64,000 bases of DNA from Bombyx mori (Eukaryota; Arthropoda; Insecta; Lepidoptera; Bombycidae). Shown here one piece after another: positions 12,499 through 23,545 of the stretch (positions are counted from its first letter, which is position 1; each line of letters begins with the position of its first letter). Both the position numbers and the translations under genes were made by a program. The DNA lies in contig NC_085117.1 of assembly GCF_030269925.1 (NCBI RefSeq), forward strand, positions 15,128,731 to 15,192,730, written 5' to 3'. A model generated the notes under the pieces. That model was not told the origin of the DNA. It saw only the letters and a list, made by a program, of their open reading frames with translations, and did no database searches.

Positions 12499-12756
12499 CT
12501 AGCTGACGCGGCAGACTTCGTAGTGCCTCAATCGATAAATAAAAGATCTAAGCTTTTGTATAAAAGAAACAAAAGGAATCCGTCCGATGGGGGACACATC
12601 AAAGAGAAAACAAAAAAGCATTTTCATATTTATCTACCTTTTAAGCCTTCTCTGGACTTCCACAAATAATTCAAGACCAAAATTAGCCAAATCGGTCCAG
12701 CCGTTCTCGAGTTTTAGTGAGACTAACGAACAGCAATTCATTTTTATAATGTAAGA
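12499..12756 (-). mobile_element. Non-autonomous Helitron, pair copy B
   Basis: Starts ctagctgacgcgg directly after copy A and lacks about 30 bp around the 'ttgttatttttattt' stretch. Its 5' end is TCTTACATTATAAAAATG on the minus strand, followed by host T on plus. Confidence 0.75.
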
Positions 12757-12956
12757 TTATAAAATGCCTTAAAATATCCTAAATATCCGCCACAATATCT
12801 ATCAATCCAACTTTCTAACTTTGCTTGTTTAGTATCAAGTATTTCAAATTATAATATTAAAACAAACCTGATCCTTTTATGTTTCATTATTTCGAACGAA
12901 CTTAGAATATGTGGTTGCGAATACATATTTATGATGTTTATATTTGGTTAATTCCG

Positions 12957-13082
12957 ATCCGGTATTAAATTAAGCGAAGCCATGCTCTCACTAGGGTCAG
13001 TTAGCAATACTCTCAGGTTGAGCTCATGAGCTCACCTACCGGTCCATGAGTAGTTGGAATAACCCCCTAAGCTACCAACAAT
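12957..13082 (+). mobile_element. Jockey-type LINE 3' UTR fragment
   Basis: 'gatccggtattaaatt...gcgaagccatgctctcactagggtcagttagca' then 'gagctcacctac' and 'cccctaagctacc' match the LINE 3' UTR at 15270-15460, diverged. Confidence 0.6.
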
Positions 13083-14030
13083 TGAGTTCGGAAAAAAAGT
13101 TATAAATTTCGTCTGATTTAAAGTATAGTCAAATTAAAGTTGTTAATGGTTAATTTAATGCAGTTTGTAAATTGATATTTACTCTTGTTAATAAGTATTT
13201 AATAAACAACAACATTGGTAATTAGGTTTCGGACCTTCGATTTTCACTATCAGTATTTATAGGAAGTGTTTGTCTAATTAATTTGAATGCAAAATACTGC
13301 GTAAATATATTTATTGTGAGTAATGTTCGTAAATGTTGCTCCTTTTGTGTGGTTTATTTTGGTTCACAACTCTGTATGTACATTAAGGCTCAAAATGAAA
13401 ATGATCACTTAAATTGATTATTAATCAGTTTCAATTTAAAAATACCACACAAATACATGATTTTGACAATTTATCTTGACAGTTATATATAACAACAGTG
13501 TTACCTTGACCTTAAATGCAGTTCTAGACGTCTCTTTTTCTGTAATTGACATTCAAATTAAAATATCAAATAAATACAGTAAAAACGCTGTCCGTCTAAT
13601 CGTCCGTGACCACGAAAATTGTAAATAATTCGAAATGTCGGAAACGAAATCGATATCGAAATGTCAACATTTAAAAATGAGTGTGCTCGTAATAAACGAG
13701 TTGTTTATCTGTAAGCTCGTGACTCATGAAAAAAGAAAAAGAAATATGCTATTGTATATATATATTATGTGGATATTAAAAAATATGTAGCTGCTAAAAA
13801 CCCTTGACGAACACACGTCACACAATATGACATAAACATAAATCTAAAATAAAACTCCATGATAATTGAACCGGAGTTCACGTTTCGATTTTATGTTAAC
13901 AAACGAGTTTATCATTATGAATAATAATATTGACACTGGGTCACATCATGTTAAGTAGTAAGTATTCAAACAATATGCCATATTTGTTTTTGTGTTTTGA
14001 CAAACTATTTTGTACTTTTTAATAATTGAA
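13083..14030. other. AT-rich sequence, nothing recognised
   Basis: No gene or mobile-element signature was recognised. Confidence 0.5.
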
Positions 14031-14487
14031 GTCGTTGTGGGCTAAAGGATAAGGCGTCCGGTGCATTCGTATCTAGCGATGCACCGGTATTCGAGTGCCG
14101 CAGGTGGGTACCAATTTTTGTTATGAAATACGTACTTAACAAATGTTCACGATTGACTTCCATGGTGAAGGAATAACATCGCGTAATAAAAATCAAACCT
14201 ACAAAATTATAATTTGCGTAATTACTGGTGGTAATTACGGGTACGGTAATTATGGTAATTACGGGTAGGTACCACCGCCCCGCCTATTTCTGCAGTGAAG
14301 CAGTAATGCGTTTCGGTTTGAAGGGTGGGACAGCCGTTGTAGCCATACTGAGACCTTAGAACTCATATCTCAAGGTGGGTGGCGGCATTTACGTTATGGA
14401 TGTCTATGGGCTCCGGTAACCACTTAACACCAGGTGGGCTGTTAGCTCGTCCAACAATCTAAGTAATAAAAAATAAAAAAATACGGA
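14031..14487 (+). mobile_element. Bm1 SINE, near full length
   Basis: tRNA-like head 'gtcgttgtgggctaaaggat' (A box region) and a B-box-like 'ggtattcgagtgccg', then the Bm1 body, the 3' 'cacttaacaccaggtgggctg' block and an A-rich tail. An internal segment around 14226-14268 is replaced by repeated TAATTACGG-type motifs. Confidence 0.85.
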
Positions 14488-15034
14488 AAACTATAATAAA
14501 TCGGGATTGTATAAATCAAATTAGATTTATACGTATTTTTGTTTATTGGGTAATTGATCTATAAATACTTTATTTCCTTGTAACTGACAATGTTTTGGCA
14601 GGGGGTCCACGAAGACGTACGACAAAATAAATTAACATTATTTTAGCAATGATTTATGATTTAGGGATTTTTTGTTCATATGCAATATTTTTTATATTAT
14701 TACTTGCGTTTAATTAAAAATGATATACATGAATTAACTTAACTGCTTCTGAGATGGATTCATTGGAAAAAGATACCCCACGGAAACATCTTTTAAAAAA
14801 TATGCACCTCGATTGAGAATTGTAAATTATATCCAAATTAAAATCATGAGCAATGACTATATAATCAACACTTAAGGAGTAGGATAGAAATTGAAAACTT
14901 TGAGGCCCAGCACACAAAAACTTATACCTATCAACATTATGGTTACAACGTAAAACAGATATATTTTCTTGTGTTCATAAGGGATGGGCATTACTTAAAA
15001 CAATCTAAGGCTTAATCACGTGTTGAAGTGCAAA
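14488..15034. other. AT-rich sequence, nothing recognised
   Basis: No gene or mobile-element signature was recognised. Confidence 0.5.
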
Positions 15035-15462
15035 TTTGCGGCATTTTGAGAAAGCGGCACAACATGAGAACCCTCTCATCGTGGCCGCTGGAAACTACAT
15101 ACCCGACCCAGTAGACCGAATGGTAAACCGTCGACGTCGCCCAAAGCACGTCACTACGGATCCTCCTGATCCATTAACGGTGCTTTTAGGCACCACAAGC
15201 ACCGGTCACCGTCCTCGTCGAACCCGTCGCTTGCGACGAAGAGCTCGACGAACGAACTAACCCATAGACACAGCCCACTGAGTTTCTCGCCGGATCTTCT
15301 CAGTGGGTCGCGTTTCCGATCCGGTGGTAGATTCTGCGAAGCATTGCTCTTGCTAGGGTCAGTGCTAGCAACTCTCCGGTTTGAGCCCCGTGAGCTCACC
15401 TACAAACGTTAGGGCGAAGCTGAAATAGCCTCTCAAGGCTATCAGCATAGGAAGGGAAAAAA
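15035..15462 (+). mobile_element. Jockey-type LINE: ORF2 C-terminus (15036-15260) and 3' UTR
   Basis: The last 70 residues of an ORF2 are open: EKAAQHENPLIVAAGNYIPD, then RRRRPKHVTTDPPDPLT, ending RRRARRTN before a stop at 15258-15260. The 3' UTR follows: 'actgagtttctcgccggatc', 'ggtggtagattctgcgaagc', 'gtgagctcacctac', then A-rich. It is 5' truncated at about 15035, as usual for target-primed reverse transcription. This is the best-preserved reference for the many fragments in this window. The minus-strand frame 15154-15399 is antisense shadow. Confidence 0.8.
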
Positions 15463-16485
15463 GAGAAGTGCAAACGTCAATAATTAAATAAAAAATGACT
15501 AAAAGGCATAAAATTAAACAGTAAAAGCGTTTTTCATTTCATGTCAAATAAAAAATATAATATAGCTTAGCCGATTACGTTAAATAAATATACATGACAA
15601 AACAACAATACAGTATACAGGATGTAGATAATTTATAGTCGATATTCTCCATGGCCTGTGACATATGGATATGTTAGGATCGCGATTATATGCTAAAGCA
15701 AAAAAAAAACCTAAATATATTTCCTCTTTAAACAATTTAATACTGAGATATTTACTGATATTGTAATATGTACACGTTTAAAACAAAATCAATAAATAAT
15801 ATAATTAAGACAATATATTTTTTAAATAATCTAACAAGAGCCACGTTGAGTATGTAATTTATATTCATCAATTCTATTCATTTGTTACATCCTGTAAGTT
15901 CTATATATTCTGGGATCATTTTAACCTCACACACTTCTTTTTCACAACTCTTCGTAATTATGATATTAATTGGCAAAGTCAATACTAATTTATTTAGTAA
16001 AACACATATCTACAGTTAGACTCGTATCGCATATAGGTCATTTAAACAAATAGATTATTTGGAACGATTCCACATGTTATTTTCCATGCAGATCACTTGA
16101 CCACGTGTTCGGATGATAAACAATACATTATTAAATGCGTTTTGCAGACTGAATAATAAAACGTATTACAACGCATTATTTTCTTGTATTCTTGTGACTA
16201 TATTACTTAGTCATCGATTCCACCCAGAACACATTTCTTTGTGTATGTTTCCTTATACTTCCGATATATTCTCCATTTAAGTTAAAACTTTGGATTAGGC
16301 TCTAGACTTCAACCCATACTATCCAGTTGCATCAATACAATATGTAGATTCAACTTCAAAATCTTGTAGCTACATAATTTTTAATAATATCTCATCAGCA
16401 TATAATGGATCAGGAAAAATCATAAAATGTGTCGAATATTGTCTCTTGTCCAACTAAGTAGGTACAGAACAGCATTTATTTTAAA
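15463..16485. other. AT-rich sequence, nothing recognised
   Basis: No gene or mobile-element signature was recognised. Confidence 0.5.
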
Positions 16486-16735
16486 CTAGCTGACCCGGCA
16501 GACTTTGTAGTGTCTCAATTGATAAATAAAAGATTGTATAAAATAAACTAAAAAAAAAAAAGGAAAAACAAAATTGTTATTTTTATTTAATTCCGAGCAG
16601 TTTCATTTTTATTTACCTTTTAAACCTTCTCTGGACTTCCACAAATAATTCAAGACCAAAATTAGCCAAATCGGTCCAGCCGTTTTCGAGTTTTAGCGAG
16701 ACTAACGAACAGCAATTCATTTTTATATATATAGA
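16486..16735 (-). mobile_element. Non-autonomous Helitron, single copy
   Basis: Same family as 4179-5076: ctagctgacccgg at left, tatatatagatt at right, with flanking A (16485) and T (16736). An internal deletion relative to the others removes the 'gaatccgtccgacggg' block. Confidence 0.75.
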
Positions 16736-16736
16736 T

Positions 16737-16863
16737 TTGCGGTGTCAGCCTCGAAAAACCACATCCAATCTCTTCCCGTTGAGGTCGTAAAAGACGATTA
16801 AAGGAATCGTCGAAGTTTAGGCAACGATGTTCTTCGATGATCATTCCAGTGCTCTGCGATCAC
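16737..16863 (+). repeat. Unidentified repeat-like segment between Helitron and Bm1
   Basis: GC content is higher than the surroundings ('ggtgtcagcctcgaaaaacc', 'cttcccgttgaggtcgtaaa'). I suspect an old LINE fragment but cannot place it. Confidence 0.3.
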
Positions 16864-17047
16864 CGTAATGCGTTTCGATTTGAAGGGTGGGGCAGCCTTT
16901 GTAACTATACTGAGATCTTTTAGAACTCATATCTCAAGGTGGGTGGCGGCATTTACGTTGTGGATGTCTATGGGCCCCGGTAACCAATTAACACCAGGTG
17001 GGCTGTGAGCTCGTCCACCAGTCTGCAAAAAAAAATAAAAAAAATAC
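16864..17047 (+). mobile_element. Bm1 SINE, 3' half
   Basis: Begins at 'gtaatgcgtttcgatttgaa' and runs through 'caccaggtgggctgtgagct' to an A-rich tail. Confidence 0.8.
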
Positions 17048-17409
17048 TTTACATAAAACATCATGTACCTACCACCTACTGATGCGTTTACGTTTTTTAA
17101 ACATTTCGCAATTCAATCAAAACTCAATGACTCATTCAGTAATAAAATAATCATAGGTTTATTATTCATTTATTATTAAATGATCTTTCAAAAAAGAACA
17201 GCTTGATTTATTGTGTTTTTTGTTATCGATTAATTATTGTCAGTCGTCACAGTTGTGCGTCACAGCAGCTTTTTAAGAGACATCCTTACGTCTTTGCGTT
17301 ATTTCACTGAGCAGGTAGCAAAAAATATTCACATTAGATATTGAACTAACGGAACTGCTTCTAATCCTATTTCTTCCTAACAGCAATTTTTTTTTTAATT
17401 ACTTGTGTA
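17048..17409. other. AT-rich sequence, nothing recognised
   Basis: No gene or mobile-element signature was recognised. Confidence 0.45.
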
Positions 17410-17690
17410 GGCAGTATAGTTCATCCATACTACCTAGAGCCACTGCAGTCATCCATAGTGCGTTTCCAGAGGTCTTTTTTGCCACGTACCATCCGGCTAT
17501 GGAATGAGCTCCCCTCCACGGTGTTTCCCGAGCGCTATGACATGTCCTTCGAGGCTTGTGGAGGGTATGAAGCGGTAGGCAGCGGCTTGGCTCTGCCCCT
17601 GGCATTGCTGAAGCCCATGGGCGACGGTAACCACTCACCATCAGGTGGGCCGTATGCTCGTCTGTCTACAAGGGTAATAAAAACATGTAT
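17410..17690 (+). mobile_element. CR1/Jockey-group LINE, ORF2 end plus 3' UTR
   Basis: The open frame 17458-17739 reads MRFQRSFLPRTIRLWNELPS, then TVFPERYDMSF, the conserved C-terminal RTxRLWNxLP...FPxxY pattern. It then continues into the shared 3' UTR ('ggcttggctctgcccctggc', 'ccgtatgctcgtctgtctac'). Best copy of this family here. Confidence 0.75.
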
Positions 17691-18992
17691 GTTGATGGCA
17701 GCAGTTTTATTATTTTTAATTTTATTTATTAACGAATAACATTTTCACATTGCAAAACTTAAATAATAGTAAGCGGCTGGTGAGAGTTTATGTAACAATG
17801 TAACAATTTCCATGGATTCCCAATAACACAGAACATGTTAAATAAAGTATTTATTACCTTATTAAAAAAACAGATTGGCTGCCTAATTAAAATCCTCTTA
17901 AACTACAATATTTCCTACATACATAAGTTCTTTTGCACATAAGGCGCAAAGCGGTGTGCGTTGTCAAAAACATCAAACATGTGTCAGACTCTCAGTCCCA
18001 TGTTGCTCGGCAAAGCTAATTAATTTAAACAGCTAATGTAAATATAGAATAACTGAAAGGTGAGAAATAATGAAAAATAATGAGATAGTCTGGTTTGGAT
18101 ATATTATGTATTTAAATGTGATAATTACTACCGCCAAGGTTAAAATAAATTGACATGAAATTTTGCTTTAAATGTCGAATGCATACTTGGTAAAGATTAC
18201 TAACGATTACCTAACTAAAACTAATTAAAGCAACAAAAGTAAGTGAAATTTTTTAATTATTATTAATTATTATGTTTTAAGTTAGTTAAGTCCATCTGTA
18301 GACTGCTACAGGCTGATGATGATGATGATCATTATGATGGAGTAACATAACGGACTTAATTGTAATAAATCAAATACCTTGCACGCAGCAAAATGTGGTA
18401 ATCCACTCAAAAGTTGTCGATTATTTACATGAACTCTATGTGGGTATGTTGCGGTGTACCATTGACAATACATTATTATAGAAAATATATACATACAATA
18501 AATAGATATATACCGTTTACATATAATATAAAATAACTATTTGAAATAGCTTAAGGTAATATAAAACAAAATTTTGCAAATTATCAGTACTGATTACTTT
18601 TTTAACGTAACTACATATTCTGACAGAACTAGCAAGACCAACATAACTCTATCGCGCGTTGCGATGCCAACAATATGTTTGGTATCCACGACAATATTAT
18701 TAATAAAGTTAGTATTGTCTTAGGTTTTCCCGAGCCGTAGTCAGAATCAAAATTACTTTGACGGCATAAACTCGCAGCTTATGATTTTCGCCGTGAGTAA
18801 CCACAAGATTTTTGAAAGTATTAGTAAATGATGAATTAAAACAATTAAACATTAAAATTGTTCATAAGAAATCTCTGTGCGCATTTATTCTTATATATTG
18901 TTCTCTCTCCGTTCATGCTTACTTTTTTACTGAGCACTCTTTAATTAAAAATGTATTACAAGTCATTTAACATTTTTAATAATTTAATTTTT
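17691..18992. other. AT-rich sequence with a short RTE-like GAT tail
   Basis: At 18288-18330 'gtagactgctacaggctgatgatgatgatgat' resembles the end of RTE elements (compare 23505-23541). The remainder shows nothing recognisable. Confidence 0.35.
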
Positions 18993-19364
18993 GGAACGAA
19001 ACTCCTTATGGGACGATGCGGAGGAGTACCCTAACCGGGAAAAAACGTCCGTAACGTAAGATTTTTATTATTTATGTATAGTCTTAGTATGATGGCTATA
19101 CAGTGTCTAACTCTAATGTATAGTCTACGTGATGGCGGTTATTATTATTATTCATATAAATAGCTCTTTCTTTGTATATTATTATTATATATTTTTTATA
19201 AATCATTGTGAATAAAATAAAGTTAATAACTTTGTAAAGTAGTTTTTATTTTTATTTTTATCAATAAAAAAATCATAAAAAAAAATGTATACCCGAATAA
19301 TTATTTTCTTTATACCTCGAATAGAACTTAAAATTAATATTTTTACAATAAGGAACTTCGTTCC
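18993..19364. repeat. Candidate MITE bounded by 16-bp inverted repeat
   Basis: Left GGAACGAAACTCCTTA (18993-19008). The right end 19349-19364 is its reverse complement with two mismatches. A related 'aaggaagggacttcgttctta' stands at about 33982-34002. The right end is itself nearly palindromic, so the pairing may be accidental. Confidence 0.25.
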
Positions 19365-19740
19365 TATCCGGTGTCCCACGACACCATATACCTTCTTTTT
19401 TATTTATTTATATTAAATAATATATTATTTACATAAATAAAAAAAATAAAAAATTATTCGTTACGGGAATGGCCCATTTGGAAATAAATATTACGAATTT
19501 AAGATGACTTTAAGCCACATAATATAATTTATAAATATAAATTATCACCGCCGCAGTATATAATTTTTAATGAAATTTAAAATTCGAAGTGATCACGACA
19601 CGAAACTAAATAAAAATGTTAACAATAACCTTTAAAACATAGACGTAAAAAAAACGTTATTATTGAAAAAATACATTATTATGTTCAAAAAATTCGCAAT
19701 ACGAAAAGACTTACAAAGTAAATTCAACTAAGAACGACAG
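19365..19740. other. AT-rich sequence, nothing recognised
   Basis: No gene or mobile-element signature was recognised. Confidence 0.45.
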
Positions 19741-19834
19741 CACACTGAGTTTCTCGCCGGATCTTCTCAGTGGGTCGCGTTTCCGATCCGGTGGTAGATT
19801 CTGCGAAGTACTGCTCTTGCTAGGGTTCGTGTTA
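19741..19834 (+). mobile_element. Jockey-type LINE 3' UTR fragment joined to an R1-type LINE
   Basis: 'cactgagtttctcgccggat' to 'gctcttgctagggttcgtgttagca' is identical in plan to 42910-43019. It stops at about 19834, where R1-type coding begins without any tail between. Confidence 0.7.
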
Positions 19835-20410
19835 GCACGGGGACGGACACCCGGCCTGTCGGCTGTCAGTCGGTGGAGGCGTGCTGCGCGTCATCTGGCG
19901 TACGCTAAATGGAGGGAGCGGTTGCTGGAAGAACTTCATCAAACCTCAGCCACCCGCCGGTGCATCCTCGAGGCCCTGGTGCCCATGCTGGAGACATGGT
20001 CAGATCGACGACATGGCGTGCTCTCCTTCCGCCTTATGCAGGTCCTCTCGGGGCATGGCTGCTTCGAGAGGTACCTGTGGAGGGTCTGCAGGAGAGAGCC
20101 ACATCCGGGTTGTCATCAGTGCGGGCATCCGGATGATGACGCTCAGCACGCACTCGAAGCGTGCCCGCGTTGGGAGCACCCGCGGCGAGATCTCATCGCG
20201 GTGCTGGGGAGGGACCTCTCCTTGCGGGCTGTCATTGCCCGTATGCTAGAGGACGAGAGTTCGTGGGAGGCCATGGCCAGATTTTGCGATCTGGTCATGG
20301 CGTTCCGCGAGGCTGAGGAGCGCGAAAGGGAGTGGGATCCCTCTTCGGCTCCTCAGCGAAGAAGGCGGGGTGGGCGACGCGGGCACGATGCTCCCGTTAA
20401 TCTCCCGTAG
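19835..20410 (+). pseudogene. R1-clade LINE ORF2 C-terminal part
   Basis: About 190 codons are open to the stop at 20408-20410, GC-rich and unlike the flanks. It contains a CCHC zinc-binding motif CHQCGHPDDDAQHALEAC (C-x2-C-x8-H-x4-C) followed by WEHPRRDL, then a Glu/Arg-rich end. This C-terminal CCHC after the reverse transcriptase is a feature of R1-clade elements (R1, TRAS, SART types). It is 5' truncated, with no endonuclease or RT catalytic block. Overlapping frames at 19881 and 19909 are shadows. Confidence 0.7.
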
Positions 20411-20870
20411 GGACTTTTAGGTACTGGGCGCCCGGTGCTCTGCTGTCGTTTCCGTGGTGAGGCGGCGCAAGGTGGCTCCTATGTGCCACTCACGGCGTGT
20501 CTCCCGAGACGACGTCCTACGGGATCTTCCCGGGGATGGGATCCCGTCCTATTGTCAGGACGGGTACCGGCGACGGCGAGCCTGCGGCGCGCATTGTGCG
20601 GTACCGTAGGTTTCGTGGAGTCGGAGTGGTGGAGCTTGATGGGGTTTAGTCGGTAGTCGGTTTTGTAGGGCGGGTCCTGCGTGGTAGACGCCGCGCAGCG
20701 CCTCGCGCGCCTTTCTCAAGGCGTAGTCTCCCGGTAGGAATTGGAAGAAGAGGAGGACTTTGGTCTTCATCTTCTCCCTCTGCTTCTTTGGAGGCGCCGG
20801 AGTCCGACATAACCCTTTCTATTACCCCTCTCGACCGGGTATCCGTAAATGGATTCCCCAGCGTAGTTTT
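20411..20870 (+). mobile_element. R1-clade LINE 3' UTR
   Basis: GC-rich non-coding continuation after the stop. Composition returns to AT-rich at about 20865. No poly-A tail is obvious. Just beyond, at 20913-20931, aaaaaCCA-acgc-TGGttttt forms an 8-bp stem hairpin. Confidence 0.5.
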
Positions 20871-21865
20871 TTACATATAAAACCAATTCTCATTCTGATG
20901 CTGATTGCATGCGAAAAACCAACGCTGGTTTTTTATCATGTACGGGGGATGACAACACGAACAAACTGAATGAACACCTTGTACATATACATATCTACTA
21001 AAATTATAATAAAAACCTAGCAAAACACAAGTAAACAATATAGATATAAATACTATAATAATATATAGTATTCAAATTATGTATTTGACTAAAATATCAA
21101 ATCCTAAAGAGTTTTGTCTTATTAGTCTTTAATGCTTGAGTAAAAATCTGCTTACCGAAAACCGATGTGTTATAATATAAAACAAATCAGTTTACATATT
21201 CATTACAAAAACATCAGATGGGTTTTACAATATTTCGGAAAAAAATTGCATCATTATTAAATACATTTGTAGTGAAGTCATTGTTACGTTATGACGGAAC
21301 AATAAGTTTTTTTTTCAACTTAATATATTTTTTATCTCTCAAAATGAATTGGATTTATTAAATAGGCTGGAAGGCTCCTACGAGGCTTTAGATTATTTAA
21401 ATTTTCGTTACTGGCCAATTCTGTTTAATATTGATTCAGCTGACATTTACGAATATGAAATTCAGTTAATAAAATGACATAAATGGATTCATCATACTAA
21501 TACATATGTTTGTATCAAAACGCTTTAACATGTTATAGATTTTGGACTACGATGCTCGGTTTGATAGTATGTACTACAATTCTCGTGAAGAAATTTGAAA
21601 GGATCGATTTTTTTTCAAATAGGTACATATATACATTATGATATTACTAGTCCTTTGATAAACTGATTTAAGATGAAACCAGAATGAAGTCTGACTGGTT
21701 TTAAAAAGGCTCAACGGTACTGCAATCGAACCGAGAAAGTTAAGAACGCGATATAAAAGAAAGTAATGTGATAGTGTACAGTGCGAGTATATTCTATAAA
21801 CAACTGACAAAACTGATCAAGAATAGCGCGCTCAGAATTAATAATTACCTCTGCGTACAAAATGT
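20871..21865. other. AT-rich sequence, nothing recognised
   Basis: Only the hairpin at 20913-20931 stands out. Confidence 0.45.
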
Positions 21866-21975
21866 AAGGTGGGTGGCGCATTTACGTTGTGGATGTCTAT
21901 GGACTCCAGTAACCACTTAACACCAGGTGGGCTGTGAGCTCGTCTACCCATCTAATCAATAAAATAAAAAAAAGA
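21866..21975 (+). mobile_element. Bm1 SINE, 3' end only
   Basis: 'aaggtgggtggcgcatttac' to 'ggctgtgagctcgtctaccc' plus an A-rich tail; 110 bp, 5' truncated. Confidence 0.8.
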
Positions 21976-23082
21976 AATAGAGTATTAACCTAAGCTAATC
22001 GTGCACGAAATTACAAAAACATAGTAATTACTTAATAAAACAATACGAATCCAAAATTGTCTTATTTATTTTGCCCCTAAGGGGTTGAAGCGAGGACGAG
22101 GAGGTCTTTTTTTCTTAAGTTTCCAAATTCCGTTAAGGAATGAACAATTATAATGAATGATGTTCCTATACATTAATGGTAATCCCCAAGTGCCCACGCC
22201 GAGCCTGATGGAGGACAAAAAAAAGCATGAGAATGTCATCCATATTTATAGGAAAGTCCATAAAACTGCAGATTCCCACTAAATTGGGTGTATTTTACCT
22301 CGGTGGTATTTCACACCTCTCAACTCATTCTTAAATCAAGAATAAACGTCACTCATCTTGAGCTATGAAGTCGAAGTTAATTGTATTGGAATAACTGCCG
22401 TTCTACCTACAGACTAAAATCAATTGAATGATTTAGAACAAACATATCAAGCATTGAACACCTTTGCAAACATGTACGTAGTTGGATGTAGTGTTTTTAA
22501 AATCAAAACGCGTACGTAGCTAACACACTAAAAAAACAAAATAAACACTAAAGTAAGTACTTTAATTGTTGAAACTAAGAAAACTAAATTTAAGTGCCAA
22601 AATTTTTTGTGAGATATTCTTTGTAACTTTTTTCAATACGAGTGTTGATATAGAACTTTTAACGCGATCTTGAGCGTTGACGTCATTGTTCAAATAGTGA
22701 TTTTACGTCGATCTTGAAATTAAAACGGTAAAAAACTTCCTCGATTCTGAAGGTCACCTTATTAATGAGATAATAAGAAGGATCGGTATACATAGAGATT
22801 CCTAAAAATATTTTTTTGTAAGACAAATCGTTTTAATATAAAAATTGTTGAACAGAAAACGTCTGTATACTATTACCTTTTTGTGAAAGCTCAGAATTTG
22901 TATACATAATATTAATTAAATAACTAGATACTATTTACTAATAATACCTGTCTTCACGTCTGCCCTTGGGTGATAGATATCTTCACAAAAAGGGTTTGGT
23001 AAAAAATTAAGGTAAAAAGTAAAATACAGGTTATACAACTGTTACATAGCGTCTAAATTAATAAACTCTAGATACGAATGAA
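21976..23082. other. AT-rich sequence, nothing recognised
   Basis: 22060-22290 is slightly less AT-rich ('ggaatccccaagtgcccacgcc'-like) but not identified. Confidence 0.4.
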
Positions 23083-23520
23083 TTGAATGAAAAATGTGTG
23101 TTGCCAGTGATGACTTACGGTTCCGAGATGTGGTGCTTCACAAGGGATCTTTTTAGGAAGCTTAGTGTCGCGCAGCGAGCTATGGAGAGGGCTATGCTTG
23201 GTATTTCTCTACAAGATCGAATCAGAAATGAGGAGATGCGTAGAAGAACCAAAGTTGCTGACATAGCCCGTAGGATTAGCAAGCTGAAGTGGCAGTGGGC
23301 AGGCCACATAGCGCGAAGATCGGACGGCCGATGGGGCAGAAAGATCCTCGAGTGGAGACCAGGTACTGGCAAACGCAGTGTGGGACGGCCACCTACCATA
23401 TGGACCGACGACCTGGTGAAAATTGCTGGGTCACGTTGGATGCAGGTGGCAACGGACCGGCCGCACTGGACATCAGTTGGAGAGGCCTATGTTCAGCAGT
23501 GGACAGTAGACAGGCTGAGA
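23083..23520 (+). pseudogene. RTE-type LINE, reverse transcriptase C-terminal end
   Basis: An open frame of 146 codons shows LPVMTYGSEMWCFTRD, AQRAMERAMLGISLQDRIRN, IARRISKLKWQWAGHIARR, VGRPPTIWTDDLVKIAGSRW and AYVQQWTVDRLR. This is the standard C-terminal block of RTE-type elements. It is 5' truncated (no catalytic YADD) and is followed by the diagnostic short tandem-repeat tail. Frames 23115-23399 and 23289-23579 are shadows. Confidence 0.85.
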
Positions 23521-23542
23521 TGATGATGATGATGATGATGAC
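23519..23542 (+). repeat. (ATG)n tail of the RTE element
   Basis: 'tgagatgatgatgatgatgatgatg'. RTE elements end in short tandem repeats, not poly-A. Confidence 0.85.
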
Positions 23543-23545
23543 GAA

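Noticed and set aside
15154..15399. Minus-strand gene with Arg/Ser-rich product
   Set aside because: Antisense shadow of the Jockey-type LINE end at 15035-15462; the same holds for 42800-43171.
18993..19364. Confident MITE call from the GGAACGAA inverted repeat
   Set aside because: Kept only at low confidence: the right-hand sequence is itself nearly palindromic, so the inverted pairing may be by chance and no target duplication is visible.
23083..23523. Host protein-coding gene
   Set aside because: All recognisable motifs are those of an RTE reverse transcriptase C-terminus, and it ends in the typical ATG-repeat tail.
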